Both the position numbers and the translations under genes were made by a program. The notes under the pieces are model-generated. The model worked only from the letters and a program-made list of their open reading frames with translations. It did no database searches and had not been told where the DNA came from. From Fratercula arctica (lineage: Eukaryota > Chordata > Aves > Charadriiformes > Alcidae): a stretch of DNA of 64,000 nt. The stretch is from the NCBI GenBank assembly GCA_947846985.1, contig CANTUZ010000002.1, positions 150,159,889-150,223,888 of the forward strand, given 5' to 3'. The number at the start of each line of letters is the position of its first letter. Position 1 is the first letter of the stretch. Of the stretch, positions 36,047 to 48,393 are shown piece by piece.

Positions 36047-36790
36047 TGGGGCAATCCCAAGCACTGATATAGGCTGGGCAGTGACTGGCTTGAGAGCAGC
36101 CCTGAAGAAAAGGACTTGGGGGTGCTGGTGGATGAGAGGCTCAACATGAGCCGTCAGTGTGCACTCGCAGCCCGGAAAGCCAATCGTATCCTGGGCTGCA
36201 TCAGGAGAAGCGTGGCCAGCAGGTCGAGGGAGGTGATTCTCCCCCTCTACTCCACTCTCGTGAGACCCCACCTGGAGTACTGCGTCCAATTCTGGAGCCC
36301 CTACTACAAGAGAGATATGGATGTGCTGGAACGCGTCCAGAGAAGTGCCACGAGGATGATCAGAGGGCTGGAGCACCTCTCCCATGAGGACAGACTAAGA
36401 GAGTGGAGGTTGTTCAGTCTGGAGAAAAGAAGGCTCCGAGGAGACCTTATAGTGACCTACCAGTATCTTAAGGGGGCCTACAGGAAAGCTGGTGAGGGGC
36501 TTTTTAGGATGTCGGGTAATGGTAGGACTAGAGGGAATGGCTTAAAACTAGAGATGGGATGATTCAGACTGGACGTTAGGAAGAAGTTCTTCACCATGAG
36601 GGTGGTGAGACACTGGAACAGGTTGCCCAGAGAGGGGGTGGATGCCCCATCCCTGGAAGTTTTTAAGGCCAGGCTGGACGGGGCTCTGAGCAACCTGGTC
36701 TAGTGGGAGGTGTTCCTGCCCATGGCAGGGGGGTTGGAACTAGATGATCTTTAAGGTCCCTTCCAACCCTGACAATTCTATGATTCTATG
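36047..36790 (+). mobile_element. CR1 LINE, 5'-truncated, plus strand (sister of the copy at 18967)
   Basis: Begins in the GGCAATCCCAAGCAC block upstream of ORF2 region [16 protein letters not shown]. The frame is open from 36116 to 36559 (about 148 codons) through [29 protein letters not shown] and [13 protein letters not shown], then meets a TGA at 36560-36562. The same TGA, in the same sequence context, is present in the copy at 18967. The 3' UTR stem-loop is at about 36730-36769 and the octamers end at 36790. By eye the two copies differ at about 30 sites over about 725 bp, so they are recent relatives. Confidence 0.96.
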
Positions 36791-38462
36791 ACCGCATTCC
36801 CCAGGACAGTAAAGAAAGCAGTGGTGATATTATGCAGGTATGAGGATAAAGGGGAAATCTGGAGGAGGTTTTAAACTTGGAGAGAGGCAAACTGGTACCT
36901 CACCTCAAAAGAGTTTGATCCCAGGTGAATGGGAGGATCTCTCCCATCTGTGTAGCATCAACAGAGATGAGCCTGTCTCACAAAAGAGAAACAGGACTTT
37001 TTTTTGAGGTTTAACACCTCATCTGCCGCAAAGAATGGAAAATTTGAAAAGTTCTCCCAAGCAATGGAAAATACCTTGCCTAGCCACAGAGTTGTAGGAC
37101 TAAAATAAAATGGGTAAACTGGCTAATTTTATCAGGTCAGGCCTCATGATTGCACTTGTGCTGAAATTCCCCAATCATCCACGTTGTCTAAAGCCGTTGG
37201 CTTGTACTTGTGCTTAAGTTTGAAATGAGCCAGCTGGACCTTCAGGCAGAAACCTGTGAATGAGGACAAATGGGGACTGGTCCCAACCTGAGCTCCATCC
37301 ACGCTGCAGAGGGAGCAGAACCACTTCGAGCCATGTGGGACACCTAGCAGAGCCAGGCTGGACACAGCCGCTGACACCTGCCAAGGGAATTCTCTTAAAC
37401 TCTGCATTTAGAGCAAGCAAACTGAGGATTTAGTGGTGATTTAGCCCATTTTTTCTCTTCTTACTATGTCTTTTGAGGCCAGGGTTTTAGAAGAGCTTAT
37501 TCTTCCTCGTTACCTATCTAATTTTTGGTGCCCAGCTGGAAACTCCTCTAAGGACCCTGGTTTTCTAACAGTACATACCCAGTGCTTTCTGAAAGTAAGG
37601 CTTTTTTTGAAAAGGTATCAGAAATGAGCAGTTGTCTTTGAAAACCTTGCCTGAGACTGTAAGCTCTTGGAATGAAGACCGCCCTTTGCAGGGGATTCGT
37701 GCGCTTACCAACACAGCGGCGCACAGATCTAATCTCACATGACATTTTCAAGAAGCTGCTGTAGAAAGGCAACAATCGTTTGAAAGCCAGAGATGTATTT
37801 CATTTCTTTGAGTACCTGTACTGTGTGATTTTTTTTCAAACTAGGAAAGAGACATATTTTTCATTCATTTTTAACACATGTTAATTCAGCTCAACCTAGC
37901 GGTATTTGTCACTTTTTCATAATGGAGGGATTCTGATACAGGAAACAAGCATCTGTTACCTTTGCTAGGTTTCTTCTCCTGGGACTAATTTTATACTATA
38001 TTTCTAAGGTCAGGACATTTCAAACATGGGATTATTATGAAAAATGCCTATTTCCAACATCCATCTACCAACTATTCCTTGGAGTCTGGTGAAAAACTGC
38101 ATTCAGCTACATTTACTAGTATTTTTCCTGCATCAGAAAGGCCACAGGTATCTCACTTGATGCTTCTCATATCACTTGAGACATTATAATATGCTGTACG
38201 TCATTGCAGACTTGTTGCATCTTGCTACTCACTAATCAGAGATATTGCTACCTTTGAAGAATTTTGTACACTGACAGAAGAAAATGGCTGGCAGCCCATT
38301 CGTAGATTTACCCTTTTCTTTATTGTGCATTGAATTATTATCACTGAGGTGTGAGAGCATGAGATGTCTCTGTGAGGCTCATGGAGGCTAATGTAAAAAC
38401 AGAATATCCACTTGGGGAGCTTCTGATCCTGGTCAGTCACCATGGTGGAAGGAGGAAGGAGG
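36791..38462. other. AT-rich unique region
   Basis: About 1.7 kb with no repeat or named gene. A very short minus-strand segment (about 37709-37758) with acceptor- and donor-like flanks is too small to support. Confidence 0.4.
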
Positions 38463-38926
38463 AATGGGTCTAGAGGAGGGCCACGAAGATGATCCGAGGG
38501 CTGGAGCACTCTCCTATGAGGACAGGCTGAGAGAGTTGGGGTTGTTCAGCCTGGAGAAGAGAAGGCTCTGGAGAGACCTTATAGCAGCCTTCTAGTACCT
38601 AAAAAGGGGTCTACAGGAGAGATGGGTAGGGACCTTTTATCAAGGAGTGTGGAGATAGGACGAGGGGTAACAGTTTTAAACTGAAAGAGGGGAGATTTAG
38701 ATTAGATATTAGGAAGAAATTCTTCACTGTGAGGGTGGTGAGGCACTGGACCAGGTTGCCCAGAGAAGCTGTGGATGCCCCATCCCTGGAACTGTTCAAG
38801 GCCAGGCTGGATGGGGCTTTGAGCAGCCTGGTCTAGTGGGAGGTGTCCCTGCCCATGGCAGGGGGGTTGGAACTAGATGATCTTTAAGGTCCCTCCCAAC
38901 CTGAACCATTCTATGATTCAATGATT
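38463..38926 (+). mobile_element. CR1 LINE 3' end, plus strand
   Basis: Starts in the [15 protein letters not shown] block. ORF2 is broken by a TAG near 38594 (where relatives read FQYL) and by an inserted base near 38606. The remaining blocks ([34 protein letters not shown]) are followed by the usual terminal stop, the stem-loop (about 38864-38901) and octamers (ATTCTATGATTCAATGATT) to 38926. It belongs to the same subfamily as 24053 and 47972. Confidence 0.95.
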
Positions 38927-41912
38927 AAGAGGGGCCAGGAGATGCTGCCGCGGGTCAGCCTCGGCAGGGACAGGAACCATTTGCCTCAGGTCAGATGAGA
39001 ATTAAGTTGTACCAGAATTTGGTTTCATTTTATCGCAAAACCATCCCATTACAGTTCTGGGTGGAGAACAGCAGCAGTTATTTTAACCTCTAGGTGAATA
39101 CACCTATTGATGCACATCCTTATTACCTAACAGGTCACTGATTAGCAGAGTCAACAGTGCCAGAGATCCAAGGTTACCTCAAATGTTTGCATGCTTGTAG
39201 CTGGCTGGAGCCAGCATGGAGGGGGTGGGGAAGCAACACTAGCCAGGCTGCTCCATCCGCCTCCCAGCTGCCTCCTCTCGGAGCAGCCCCGGCTCGGACA
39301 GGAGCCAGCCAAGCCTCGGGGCTGCACGAAGCCAGCGAGTTGCCTCCCGGCAAGTGTCACAGCCGAGCGGCCCGAGCTAAGCACTGACACATTAATAAAC
39401 GGGCTGAACGCAACACCCAGCAGCGGAGAGAGAAAACAGAGATTGGGGCTGGTTTTTGAGAAGACTGCTAATTTTGGTTTGGTTCCCATCCGGTCATGTC
39501 TTGGTCTGGCTTGCCTGATCTTCCCCTCATTACTAAGACCTGGTATCTGATAGAGTCTTGAAGGTTATTTAATATTGTTTGTCAAACGCAGGATCAATAC
39601 AGTAGAAAAATACTGAGGGGGGAAAGGAAGGAAGTCTCTTCTTGCTTTCGATTTTTGAATTTTCTTGCCAAGCAGGAAACCAAGATTTTAGTTTTGGAGT
39701 AGCCTGACAGAAAAGGTGGATCTATGAGCACAAGATGTAGAGCATCAAACACAATAATCCTAATCCCAAGCATACAATATTTAATTAATGAGGCCATGCA
39801 AAATAAGTATAAAAACTGAAAATATACAGAATTAAAAATAAATGTTACTTTCCCTTCACCACTACTTTTTTTAGGATACAGTTAGAACATATTTGTCATG
39901 AACTATGAAACACAATCATGAAACAAGACATTTTTTATTCAAATGATCAGGGACATGGATTATCATCACAAGACTCCAGGAGAAGAGTCTTTAAAGCAAA
40001 CAGCCGACAACATGTGATTTGCTATTTCTGCAAGGAGGAATTCAGGGTTTCTTTTTTTGAAGACACTTTTTCTTCCTCTGGACAACTTGCTTCCACAACC
40101 AAGTACTCTTAATCCTCCCGGATATAGTTTTAATATCTGTTGATACCATCACCATAAATACGCTACTGAATAAATATTCCCATATGAGATCTAGGGGAGG
40201 GAATGACTTTAACATGCCATGAACTCCTTGGTGCTATTTACGTATTGCGACAGTGCTTGCTCCGAGTGGTCCCAGGTCCACACGAGGGCTTTGAGGCAGC
40301 AGCTGGCGTACAGCTTGTGCACAGCCTGCTCCAGCACGGCACTGTGCGTGACGCTGCCCCACGCAGTGTGAAAGCCCTAATAAGCCATCACGAGTACGTG
40401 GGTACGCGGGATCCTGGCTCGCTCGCAGACTCATTGTCTGGATCAACGGCAAATCTCGTCTCAAGGAAGGCTTCAGGGTGGCCTTCACCAGGCAGTTTAG
40501 ACAGGACGCTCAGTGCTTCAGGACAGATGATGAACATTCAACAAGGTCAGGCAAATCCTCTCCCCTGTATTCTGACTCAAGAGAAAACTCACTTCTTGCC
40601 TGTGATGCTGGGCTCTATACCCTGCATCAGGCAATTCTGCGATGAAACACTTCTGGGAGAATGGATGTCATGGCAGATGCTCTCAGCAGGTGACCTTCTG
40701 AAAAGCCAATTAGTCAGAGGTTATCGCAGCTGCTCTGTGGAACACAGTTGGTTCACACAGAATGGGTTGAAAATGTAGTTGTCCAAAATGTGTTTCACTA
40801 AGCTATTCAATGCTCTCAAATAGTTAGATTAGCCAAGAGTCTCTTCATCAGTCATGCACAACTCCAGCTTCCCTACCAAAGCAAATCTCTCAGCGACTTT
40901 ACTAGGTTAAACAAAATAAGGACACACATCAATTCTGTGTACAGATGATTTATGCAGGAATTTTGGTTCCTTGCCCCTTCCTTCAAAACTCAGAGTTCGT
41001 GGTGGACAACTCTCTAAAGGGCTCGAGCTCACACTCCAGCCTTGTTCTGAAAAATATCTTAAAAGCCTTTTAGCATCTTCTGAGCTTGATTTCACAGTGT
41101 TAATGTGGAAACCTCAGAATAAAAATCTGTCCCAAGAAATTATGTCTTTTTTATGCCTGAGCCTAACCAGCATGTGAAAATTTCCCGAGCTTAAAAGTTT
41201 GGTTCAAAAATCAGGCAAAATCCTGGGAGAGACTCTTTCTTCTTTCAAAGTGATTCATTCATCCCTACTCAAGTTGCTTCATACATCCCACCACCTACCT
41301 GCTGCTGCAAACATACAAAGAAAAAAGAAAAACACTTTCGCATTCAACAGATCATGATGATTTCCTTGAACTAACAAGCAGTATTTTGAAAACGCGCATG
41401 CAACCACTTCCTTAGTGTCTATAGCTTCTTTCAAAGAATTCTCTTGATTTGCTGCACACTTGCCATCACTGTGAACAGTGAACTGGCTGTCCACCAGCAT
41501 CCTTCTCTGCAGACTGAAATTATAGAAAAATGAAAGATTTAACAAAATGTGGTGCTAAGGAGTCTGATAGTCTCAGCTGGTGCTGTCTGAAACTGAAAAT
41601 GCGGATGCGAGTGGTGACTTTATGCCTTATCATGCATATTTCTCACTGCCCGCCTGTAATCAGTTCTTGATCTCACAAGTCCTTGTGGGGTGCTCTGCAG
41701 GAAGCGAAAAAGGTTGTCACAGGCGAATAGTCTTTCACACTCTCTGGCTCTGAATAGCCATTTGCACTACATCGCGAGCCTTTGCATATCTATTGCTTTC
41801 CTCTTGAGAGACCGGGTTTTAATATGAAGCACCAGGAACTGTGCAAACTGAGTGAACTTAAAAAAGACATGGCCTTAAGGGGTATCGTCAGCATGCACAT
41901 AAGGTACTTAAC
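38927..41912. other. Unique region with a CpG-dense patch
   Basis: About 3 kb. It contains the CpG-dense patch at 39245-39425. A 191-codon plus-strand frame (40203-40778) is unrecognised. Minus-strand open stretches at 40907-41095 and 41299-41513 have some coding-like composition; the latter has a good acceptor (TTTTCTATAATTTCAG) but includes its own pyrimidine tract, so it is not called. Confidence 0.35.
39245..39425. promoter_or_regulatory. CpG-dense patch
   Basis: About 14 CpGs in roughly 180 bp of GC-rich sequence, beginning about 320 bp downstream of a CR1 3' end. Flanking DNA is CpG-poor. No transcription start or exon is identified. It may be a distal regulatory element. Confidence 0.3.
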
Positions 41913-44900
41913 CACACAGTTCCCAGTGGCCTGCAGTGGTTTGGTGGCTGCTCTGATCATCAGCTGGAACTTGTCCTTGCATTTCTTCTGCAGCGTCTGC
42001 AGGACACTTTGAAGCCTATCCCGTTCAGAAGCATGCAGCAGCATTTGGGAATCAGTGCTGACCGTTATATCACCCAATTACTTGCTTTAGGATCTTCAGC
42101 GAAATATGCATTAAGTTAAGAAGCACAATCAGATGAAACCAAAGACTCCACTAGAAAAATCAAAGTATTATAGCAAAAGGGTTTGGAAACTCTCTGGAGC
42201 TACAACTCCCTCGCTGCTTACGCAGAGCTTATGCAGGATTAAGAGGTGGAACAAACTATCCACCTTTAGGGAGATATTCACTATGAGGTTCCCTGAAATT
42301 AAAGTTTCTATTCTGTGAAGTGATTAACCAAGCGAAAAGGGAAATTATACCTACTAAAACCACCTAAAAGACTGCACATATGTACTCACACATTTACCAC
42401 AAAACAAAACAAAAACAGATCACACAGACTACAAAATCAGCCCCCTCTCCCCCCCTTAATTAGATGCACAAGCAACTTTATATAGCCCTTTGGAGGAATG
42501 AATTAATATATACTCTTTACCTGTGTTATCACATCATGTTATCACTGTGTTTTCCCCAGGAGCAGACAGGATGTTCCCCAGGAACAGACAGAACCCAGAG
42601 AAAGAGCATTTCAGTACCATTCGGTACTTGCTTTATCCTGGCAGTTCAGCATGTGGCCCATCACCTTATTTAATGCACAATATTCAGCCCCCATCTGGAA
42701 AATCATTATTGCTGTCCTCATGGACAGTGTCCAACCATTTCACAAACAAAATGCTTCAATTTCAAAATACGCCAGTGAGAAGACATCACCTTATTTTACA
42801 GTTCTTAGTTAGGCACAAAGAGAGGTACAAGGCTGTACTCGTGCTGTCTTGTCCAGCTCCTGGCTCCGGCACCAACAGCTTCAGGCTGCCAGAGCTCTGT
42901 GGAGCTCCTGAGTAAGGTGAAAACCCTACGGAGGAGAGGGAGTTTGAGGAGGCTCCTGGAAGCTGCACCTGCAAGGAGGAGTACAAACAGGACCCTAAAG
43001 ATGCCGAAGTCTGGGTTTGACCATCTACGCAGACTTCTCAATATGCTTTTAGATGATGCCTTCTTCTAATCCGCCCCAAAGTCTGATTTTATCAAGACAC
43101 TGACCCTTACTGATCACTCATCGGAAGGGGAAATCTGCTGGACTGTCAAAGGTACAATCCGGCATGGCCCTCCACAGCCACTGGGTTGTCTGTGGAAAAA
43201 GCAGTCGCCATTTTATCTTTGTCAATCTGGTTGTAACCAGACCAAGGACCTCTTCCTAGGCATCCTCAAAAAGATCTACAGAAAAATTAGCATGGTGCAT
43301 ACACCACTACTGTTTTAAAAATCAAATAAAATCAAATAGAAAGCCCCTGGTCTAATTCTCCCAGCTGCAGGACCAAGCTCCAGGAGAGTGCTGCAGCGAG
43401 GGAAGGTCCTGTCCGAGGCAGAGGTCCTCTTCCACCCCATGACTGATGCTGTGACAAGGCAGGCAGCAGAGAGTGCTCACTGCTCTGCAAATCAAGCTTC
43501 ATGTCTCTGTCTGGGCAGCTGGAAAATGAACTACAGAGATCAAAATGAGTTACCACCTTTGAAGAGTTCCCTAGGTGATTATTAAGACTGTATCTTGATG
43601 TATACCCACCAGAGACCCTGGATACCAATAATACTGCCTCTGCAGGAGGTCTCGATAAATGAAGGGTGGGCTCATTGTATCGAAGAGGTTCTTAAGTCAG
43701 GCATGAAGTCCAAGGCCTGAAATTATGTGGGCTGTATTGACCACAGAGGCAAGCAAAGAAGTCATTCATGAAAACATGACAGGTATGAAACAAAGAATAT
43801 CTAACCAGCATTCAGGAGGCATGAGATGTTCAGTCATTCAAGTTTTTGGGGAGTAATAATTAGCTCAGCACAGGAACTGTCTGATCAGTTGCAAATTCTG
43901 CTTTAGTCTCATTTGCTCCTCTCCTATTATTTTAGTTTGGAGGCTATCCAAAGCACCTGCATATTTTTCTGTGTCTTTTTCCATCACGCACGTGTTCCTG
44001 AAAATACAATTCCACAGAAATGTACATAAACGGTTTCAGACCCCAGTGGCTGTTCAGTATGCTGTGGAGCTGATGCTAGAGTTGGTTGCTGCCATCTCGA
44101 GCAAAATGTTGGGTAATGTCCACCTTGGCCCACACTAAGCAATATGAACCATGCCTGCAATGTGTTGCAGGTGGGTCCCTTGGGGCAGCTTACAGGATCT
44201 GCTGGAGTACTCCACATCTGCCTGGATGCCTGCAAACCCAGCTTTCCTACAAGGGAAGGCCATGCCCGGGATGTTGACACACTCCTCACCCTCACAGGCA
44301 GTCGTCCCTGGCCAGGCTGGGCATCCAGCGCGCAGGGCTGGGACGTGCTCTCAGGCGCCGCAGTGGAGGGATACCCAGTGAAAATCAAGGACAGGACCAA
44401 TGTACTTAGTGGCAGAAAATAATTTAATACCAGGTAGAAACTGACCTTTAAAAGTCAGACAGAAGGTCATCACCACACTTTAAACAGAGGGGTTTGGGGC
44501 TAAATGTCATATCAGGAAAAAGACTTTCATTCATCATTCGGATTCTTTGCTTGCAGAATATACCAGTACGGACTGGTGGACGCAAGGTAGTGAATTATGC
44601 AGCAGAACAGCAACTCAGTGGTTAAGGTGGAGGCCTTATCTGCCATATCATAGACCACTGGACTTCCCTTTGCTGTCTAGTTAAATAAATACATAATTGT
44701 TCTACACAAAGTGGAACAGCATCAAAAAAAGATTTATAGCCTATCTCCTTCCCAGCTGGAAGCTTGTCTTTAAGGTTAGAGACATAAATAAATATGCTTG
44801 CACGGACTTCTGAGATGATTCAGTTGAACTTCTCCAGGTAGCTTGATTAAAGCTAGCTGGATATTTCTACACATAACTGCAGAGCGTAACCCAGACCTGA

Positions 44901-45947
44901 TGCAGCTCACAGACAGAGGTGGGACAGCAGAAGGCATCCCTGCCTGCGCTGAGCTGTGAGAAGTAACTCCCTCTGCAGAGCACCGGCTCACGTGCCTCTG
45001 AGGTTTGTGTGGTGGTTGCACGGACAAACTCATTTCACCCATCCCAGACAGGCAAGCTAGTTATCCAGGCTCCTTCAACAAGCAGCGGAGAAAGACAAGG
45101 CCCTTGGAAGAGTGACCCACCTACTTACTTGTCGTATTGGATAAATGATTCTTTGGCAGCTCCTCTCCTCACTGATTATCAAGCAAGCTGAATAATGAGC
45201 TCAGAGTAGGTATCCAGCAATTAAATGGCAAACAAGAGGTGACAGGAATTGCAACTTTATGCTTAATTTGGTTGTTATGAATTCCAATTAGGATGTGAAA
45301 TGTAGGCACCACAATGTTCAGGATTACCATGTTTAATGCTTACATTTCTACTGAAATCAAGAATGAAATAGATTCCAGTAAGGGATAAGAGCCCTAAATT
45401 CCTTTGAGGCCTTGGATATTGGAATTTGACAAGGAAATTACACACTAAGTAATCTTCTTAGAAATTCACACACACAACTGAGATAATGAGAGGCATCCTG
45501 CAAACAATCCACAAAGTACTAAAGTTTTTTAGAGGAATTATTTACTCAGCACTATTGGTATAATTTTGCAGCTGGATAATTTATTGTGTCCCTGCTGCCA
45601 AATTGTTTTGATTTGCCACTGATTTGCTTTTCATTTCCACTTGCAATATATGAACAAATCGACATCACAGTCAAGGAATTCACATGGGTAAGTAAAATTA
45701 GTGTAAACAAAAATAATGCTTTGTTTATTATTAAACACCTTTCATATTTTAGCTATGGTAGGCAATGAGGCTGGTAGGAATTTGCAACTGGAGAAATTCT
45801 ACCATTTTATCTCAGGCCAAACAGTTTATCACAATTCATGCGCAGACAAACTTCTGTGCTTCAAAAATCAGGGGAAAATATCTAATGGGATATGGTATTT
45901 CTCTTCCAGTGCCAGAAAAGTATGAATCTCAATTAAATTTTTGCTTC
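41913..45947. other. Unique region, no gene recognised
   Basis: About 4 kb. It contains a 21-bp tandem duplication around CCCCAGGA(G/A)CAGACAG at about 42553-42594. A minus-strand stretch at 41913-42057 reads like coiled-coil coding sequence (ERDRLQSVLQTLQKKCKDKF) with a donor-like GTTAAG but a poor acceptor, so it is left as an observation. Confidence 0.35.
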
Positions 45948-45972
45948 AAGGAAGGAAGGAAGGAAGGAAGAA
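45948..45972. repeat. (AAGG)n microsatellite, about six units
   Basis: A pure tetranucleotide run of about 25 bp, followed by AAGAATTTC. Confidence 0.9.
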
Positions 45973-46019
45973 TTTCTGCCACTGGAGCATGAAACAGATT
46001 TTGGCTAGAAAGAAGATGG

Positions 46020-46113
46020 ACAAGATTTTCAAAAAACCCCAAGTGATTTGCACACCAAAGTCTCATCAGAAGTCAACAAGACTTTGATTTCCAAGTTACT
46101 TGTGAAAATTTTC
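46020..46113. repeat. Imperfect palindromic element, about 94 bp
   Basis: The segment ACAAGATTTTC...CCAAAGTCTC is mirrored by AAGACTTTGATTTCC...GTGAAAATTTTC. The outer arms (AAGATTTTCA / TGAAAATTTT) and inner arms (AAAGTCT / AGACTTT) pair in the correct nesting order. It fits an old palindromic interspersed repeat with GATTTTC termini, similar in style to the element at 32079. Identity of the arms is only moderate. Confidence 0.4.
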
Positions 46114-47081
46114 TCTGATGATTCCTACAAGTCTTTTAATATTTATCCTAAACAAGTGCTGACACATCATGCAAAAGCAGATCCGGGGCTGCAACAAGTT
46201 CTGGTAACCCCTCAAGACATTTCTAAAGCCTCACCCACAAGAGATTCGAAACTTCTGGCATGTCCATATGTTTGAAATCTGCAGTCTGCATCATGCATTT
46301 GTCTATTTAGGATAATTAAGGGTATGCCTCCCTGAACACATTACTGCGAGGTAACCAGCGTCTGGATTTACAGCAGAACAGATGCTCTGCTGTATCTGTC
46401 CACGTGTGTGCCCTTACCCCGCGGTAGACACCAGGCAGCTCAGGGCACGGTCATTGAAGAAGAGCATGCAACACATGTTCAGCATCCACACTCCATCTTC
46501 CGCTTGCCTCCCTGTAACTTGCTCAAGTAGCCAGGCCGCCAGATTTGTTTTTTGAGCCCAGCCACTATCACAGACTGCCCAAGAATAAACACGGGCAGAA
46601 CATCTTTCGCTAAGCCGTTTTTTAGCCTGTTCACTGTCACCTCCGACCCACCTTAAAGGCTTTTGTATTTGGTATTCATCCCTGCTTTGGCTGCACCAGG
46701 CTGGTGCATCATGAAGATATGGATGTTGGCACTGCTAGTTCGGAGGATCCGTGTCCTAGGGACCCGGAGAGGCTGTTCTTAAACATTGTACTGATAAAAT
46801 CCCTAAACGGAAAAAGACAAAGCTATGACATTGCAGAGACTGCAAAACTAAACACCAGTCTGGTCAGAAAAGCAGTGTGAGACGTTCAGGACCTGCCACT
46901 TAGTTCACCCCAGTAACGAAGGGGTTTTCCCCGGAAGAGTCCCAGATTTCAGGACTCGAGTTTGGTCACAAAGGGTGTAGGAACTGAGAGGACTATAAAC
47001 ATGTTGAATATCAATTTCTTCACGACACTGTCATTCAGCTTCTACTTTCAGTTCTGAGATTACAAAGAGAAATGATCTCAC
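46114..47081. other. Unique region, no gene recognised
   Basis: About 1 kb with no repeat family and no named gene. Confidence 0.4.
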
Positions 47082-47230
47082 CTCACTAGGGCGTAACTGC
47101 AACATGCTGCTACAGCTCAGGCCTCCCCGCTTTTTCCAACTTTCTCTGGTTAGAGGCTCCCATGAGATTACTGTATCTGTGGCCCTAGCGGAGCATCCTG
47201 GAGATGTCTCAGTGATCACCGGATCACAGC
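47082..47230 (-). other. Candidate protein-coding exon (149 nt), unidentified
   Basis: On the minus strand, a 149-nt open segment is preceded by TTCTTGTTGGCAG (acceptor) and ends CCTAGTGAG before GTGAGATC (strong donor). In the open frame it starts with two leftover bases (phase 1) and ends on a full codon (phase 0). The peptide begins CDPVITETSPGCSARA and includes SWEPLTRESWKKRGG. No family is recognised. The 5' phase matches the candidate at 50111-50200 and the 3' phase matches that at 34353-34604. It remains a candidate without transcript or homology support. Confidence 0.25.
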
Positions 47231-47971
47231 CTGCCAACAAGAACTTTTGTCTTCAATCTCTTGGCCCAGATTCCAGAGCAGAAATTCATTCTAATGTCTC
47301 AGGAAATTACGTCTTCTGATATAGTTCAAAGGTGTTTCTTCATTGCACATGGATATTGTTCATAGTTATTACACAGGCCAGTGAGCACTTCTAAATCCAC
47401 TGCTATAAATCCACCCCAACCACCAGTCAGAAATTAAGGAAATCCATCCATTATGGATTTTCACCTTGCAGATACTACCGGCTTTATGTAGAACGCAAAA
47501 CAAACCACCAACCAAACAAACAAAAAAAAAACCCCGACCCCTTTTTTGCTTCTGATTCAAAGTCACAAGAATTTAACCAATAAATAACCTGTGATATCTC
47601 TGGTAAAAAGGTAAGTCAGGTAGATACATCAAATTTGGTATACAATAAAGCTGATCCAATAGTTCAGCCTTTCTCTCCTGGAAAGCAAGTTTTTTCTTTC
47701 TATTCTAGTTTCTTATGCTAAAGTATATGGCTTATGCAACGCTGGCATTGTGAATATCCTTCTCTATGCAAACTCCACATGGCATTTTGGGAATATTTTG
47801 GAGTATGGACATTCTGTGTCCCTTCAGGATGCCTAACGGGAGTCATTCTCTTCACCGTCAAGCTAGCTTTCTCTTTGCACCTTCATGCAATGGAAAGAGA
47901 TTCCCCTTCTGCCCGTGGGCTGAAGACCATGGCTCTGCTTCCAGCATGCACACAATTCTGGGAGCGTGATT
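47231..47971. other. Unique region, no gene recognised
   Basis: About 740 bp, with an A-run of ten at about 47522 inside an A/C-rich stretch. Nothing else recognised. Confidence 0.4.
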
Positions 47972-48393
47972 CTGTGAAGACAGGCTGAGAGAGTTGGGGT
48001 TGCACAGCCTGGAGAAGAGAAGGCTCCAGAGGGACCTTATAGTGGCCTTCCAGTATCTGAAGAGGGCCTGTAAGAAAGCTGGAGAGGGACCTTTTACCAC
48101 AGCATGTAGTGATTGGATGAGGGGTAATGTGGGGTTCCACAAACTGAAAGAGGGGAGATTTAGATTAGATATTAGGAAGAAATTCTTCACTGTGAGGGTG
48201 GTGAGGCACTGGCCCAGGTTGCCCAGAGAAGCTGTGGATGCCCCATCCCTGGAAGTGTTCAAGGCCAGGCTGGATGGGGCTTTGAGCAGCCTGGTCTAGT
48301 GGGAGGTGTCCCTGCCCATGGCAGGGGGTTGGAGCTAGATGATCTTTAAGGTCCCTTCTAACCCAAACCATTCTATGATTCTATGATTCCATG
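47972..48393 (+). mobile_element. CR1 LINE 3' end, plus strand, ORF2 tail open
   Basis: Starts in the block encoding EDRLRELGL(F)SLEKRR. From 47994 the frame is open for about 101 codons to the usual terminal TAG (GALSSLV). A small insertion near 48128 changes GNGFKL to a longer GNVGFHKL, in frame. The 3' UTR stem-loop spans about 48329-48365, followed by three octamers, one with a substitution (ATTCCATG), to 48393. Same subfamily as 24053 and 38463. Confidence 0.95.

Noticed and set aside
18967..36790. Segmental duplication linking the copies at 18967 and 36047
   Set aside because: Flanking sequences do not match and the 5' edges differ, so independent insertions are simpler.
37709..37758. 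Short minus-strand segment with acceptor (CTTTCTACAG) and donor (GTAAGC) flanks
   Set aside because: Only about 50 nt. Such pairs of sites are common by chance, and its phase cannot be tied to a neighbour.
40203..40778. 191-codon plus-strand open frame
   Set aside because: No recognisable domain, no homologous family known to me, and mixed composition along its length. Treated as chance.
41299..41513. Minus-strand open segment with a very good acceptor and the donor CAG-GTAGGT
   Set aside because: Its 3' end contains a pyrimidine tract followed by another acceptor, so part of it looks intronic. Not convincing as one exon.
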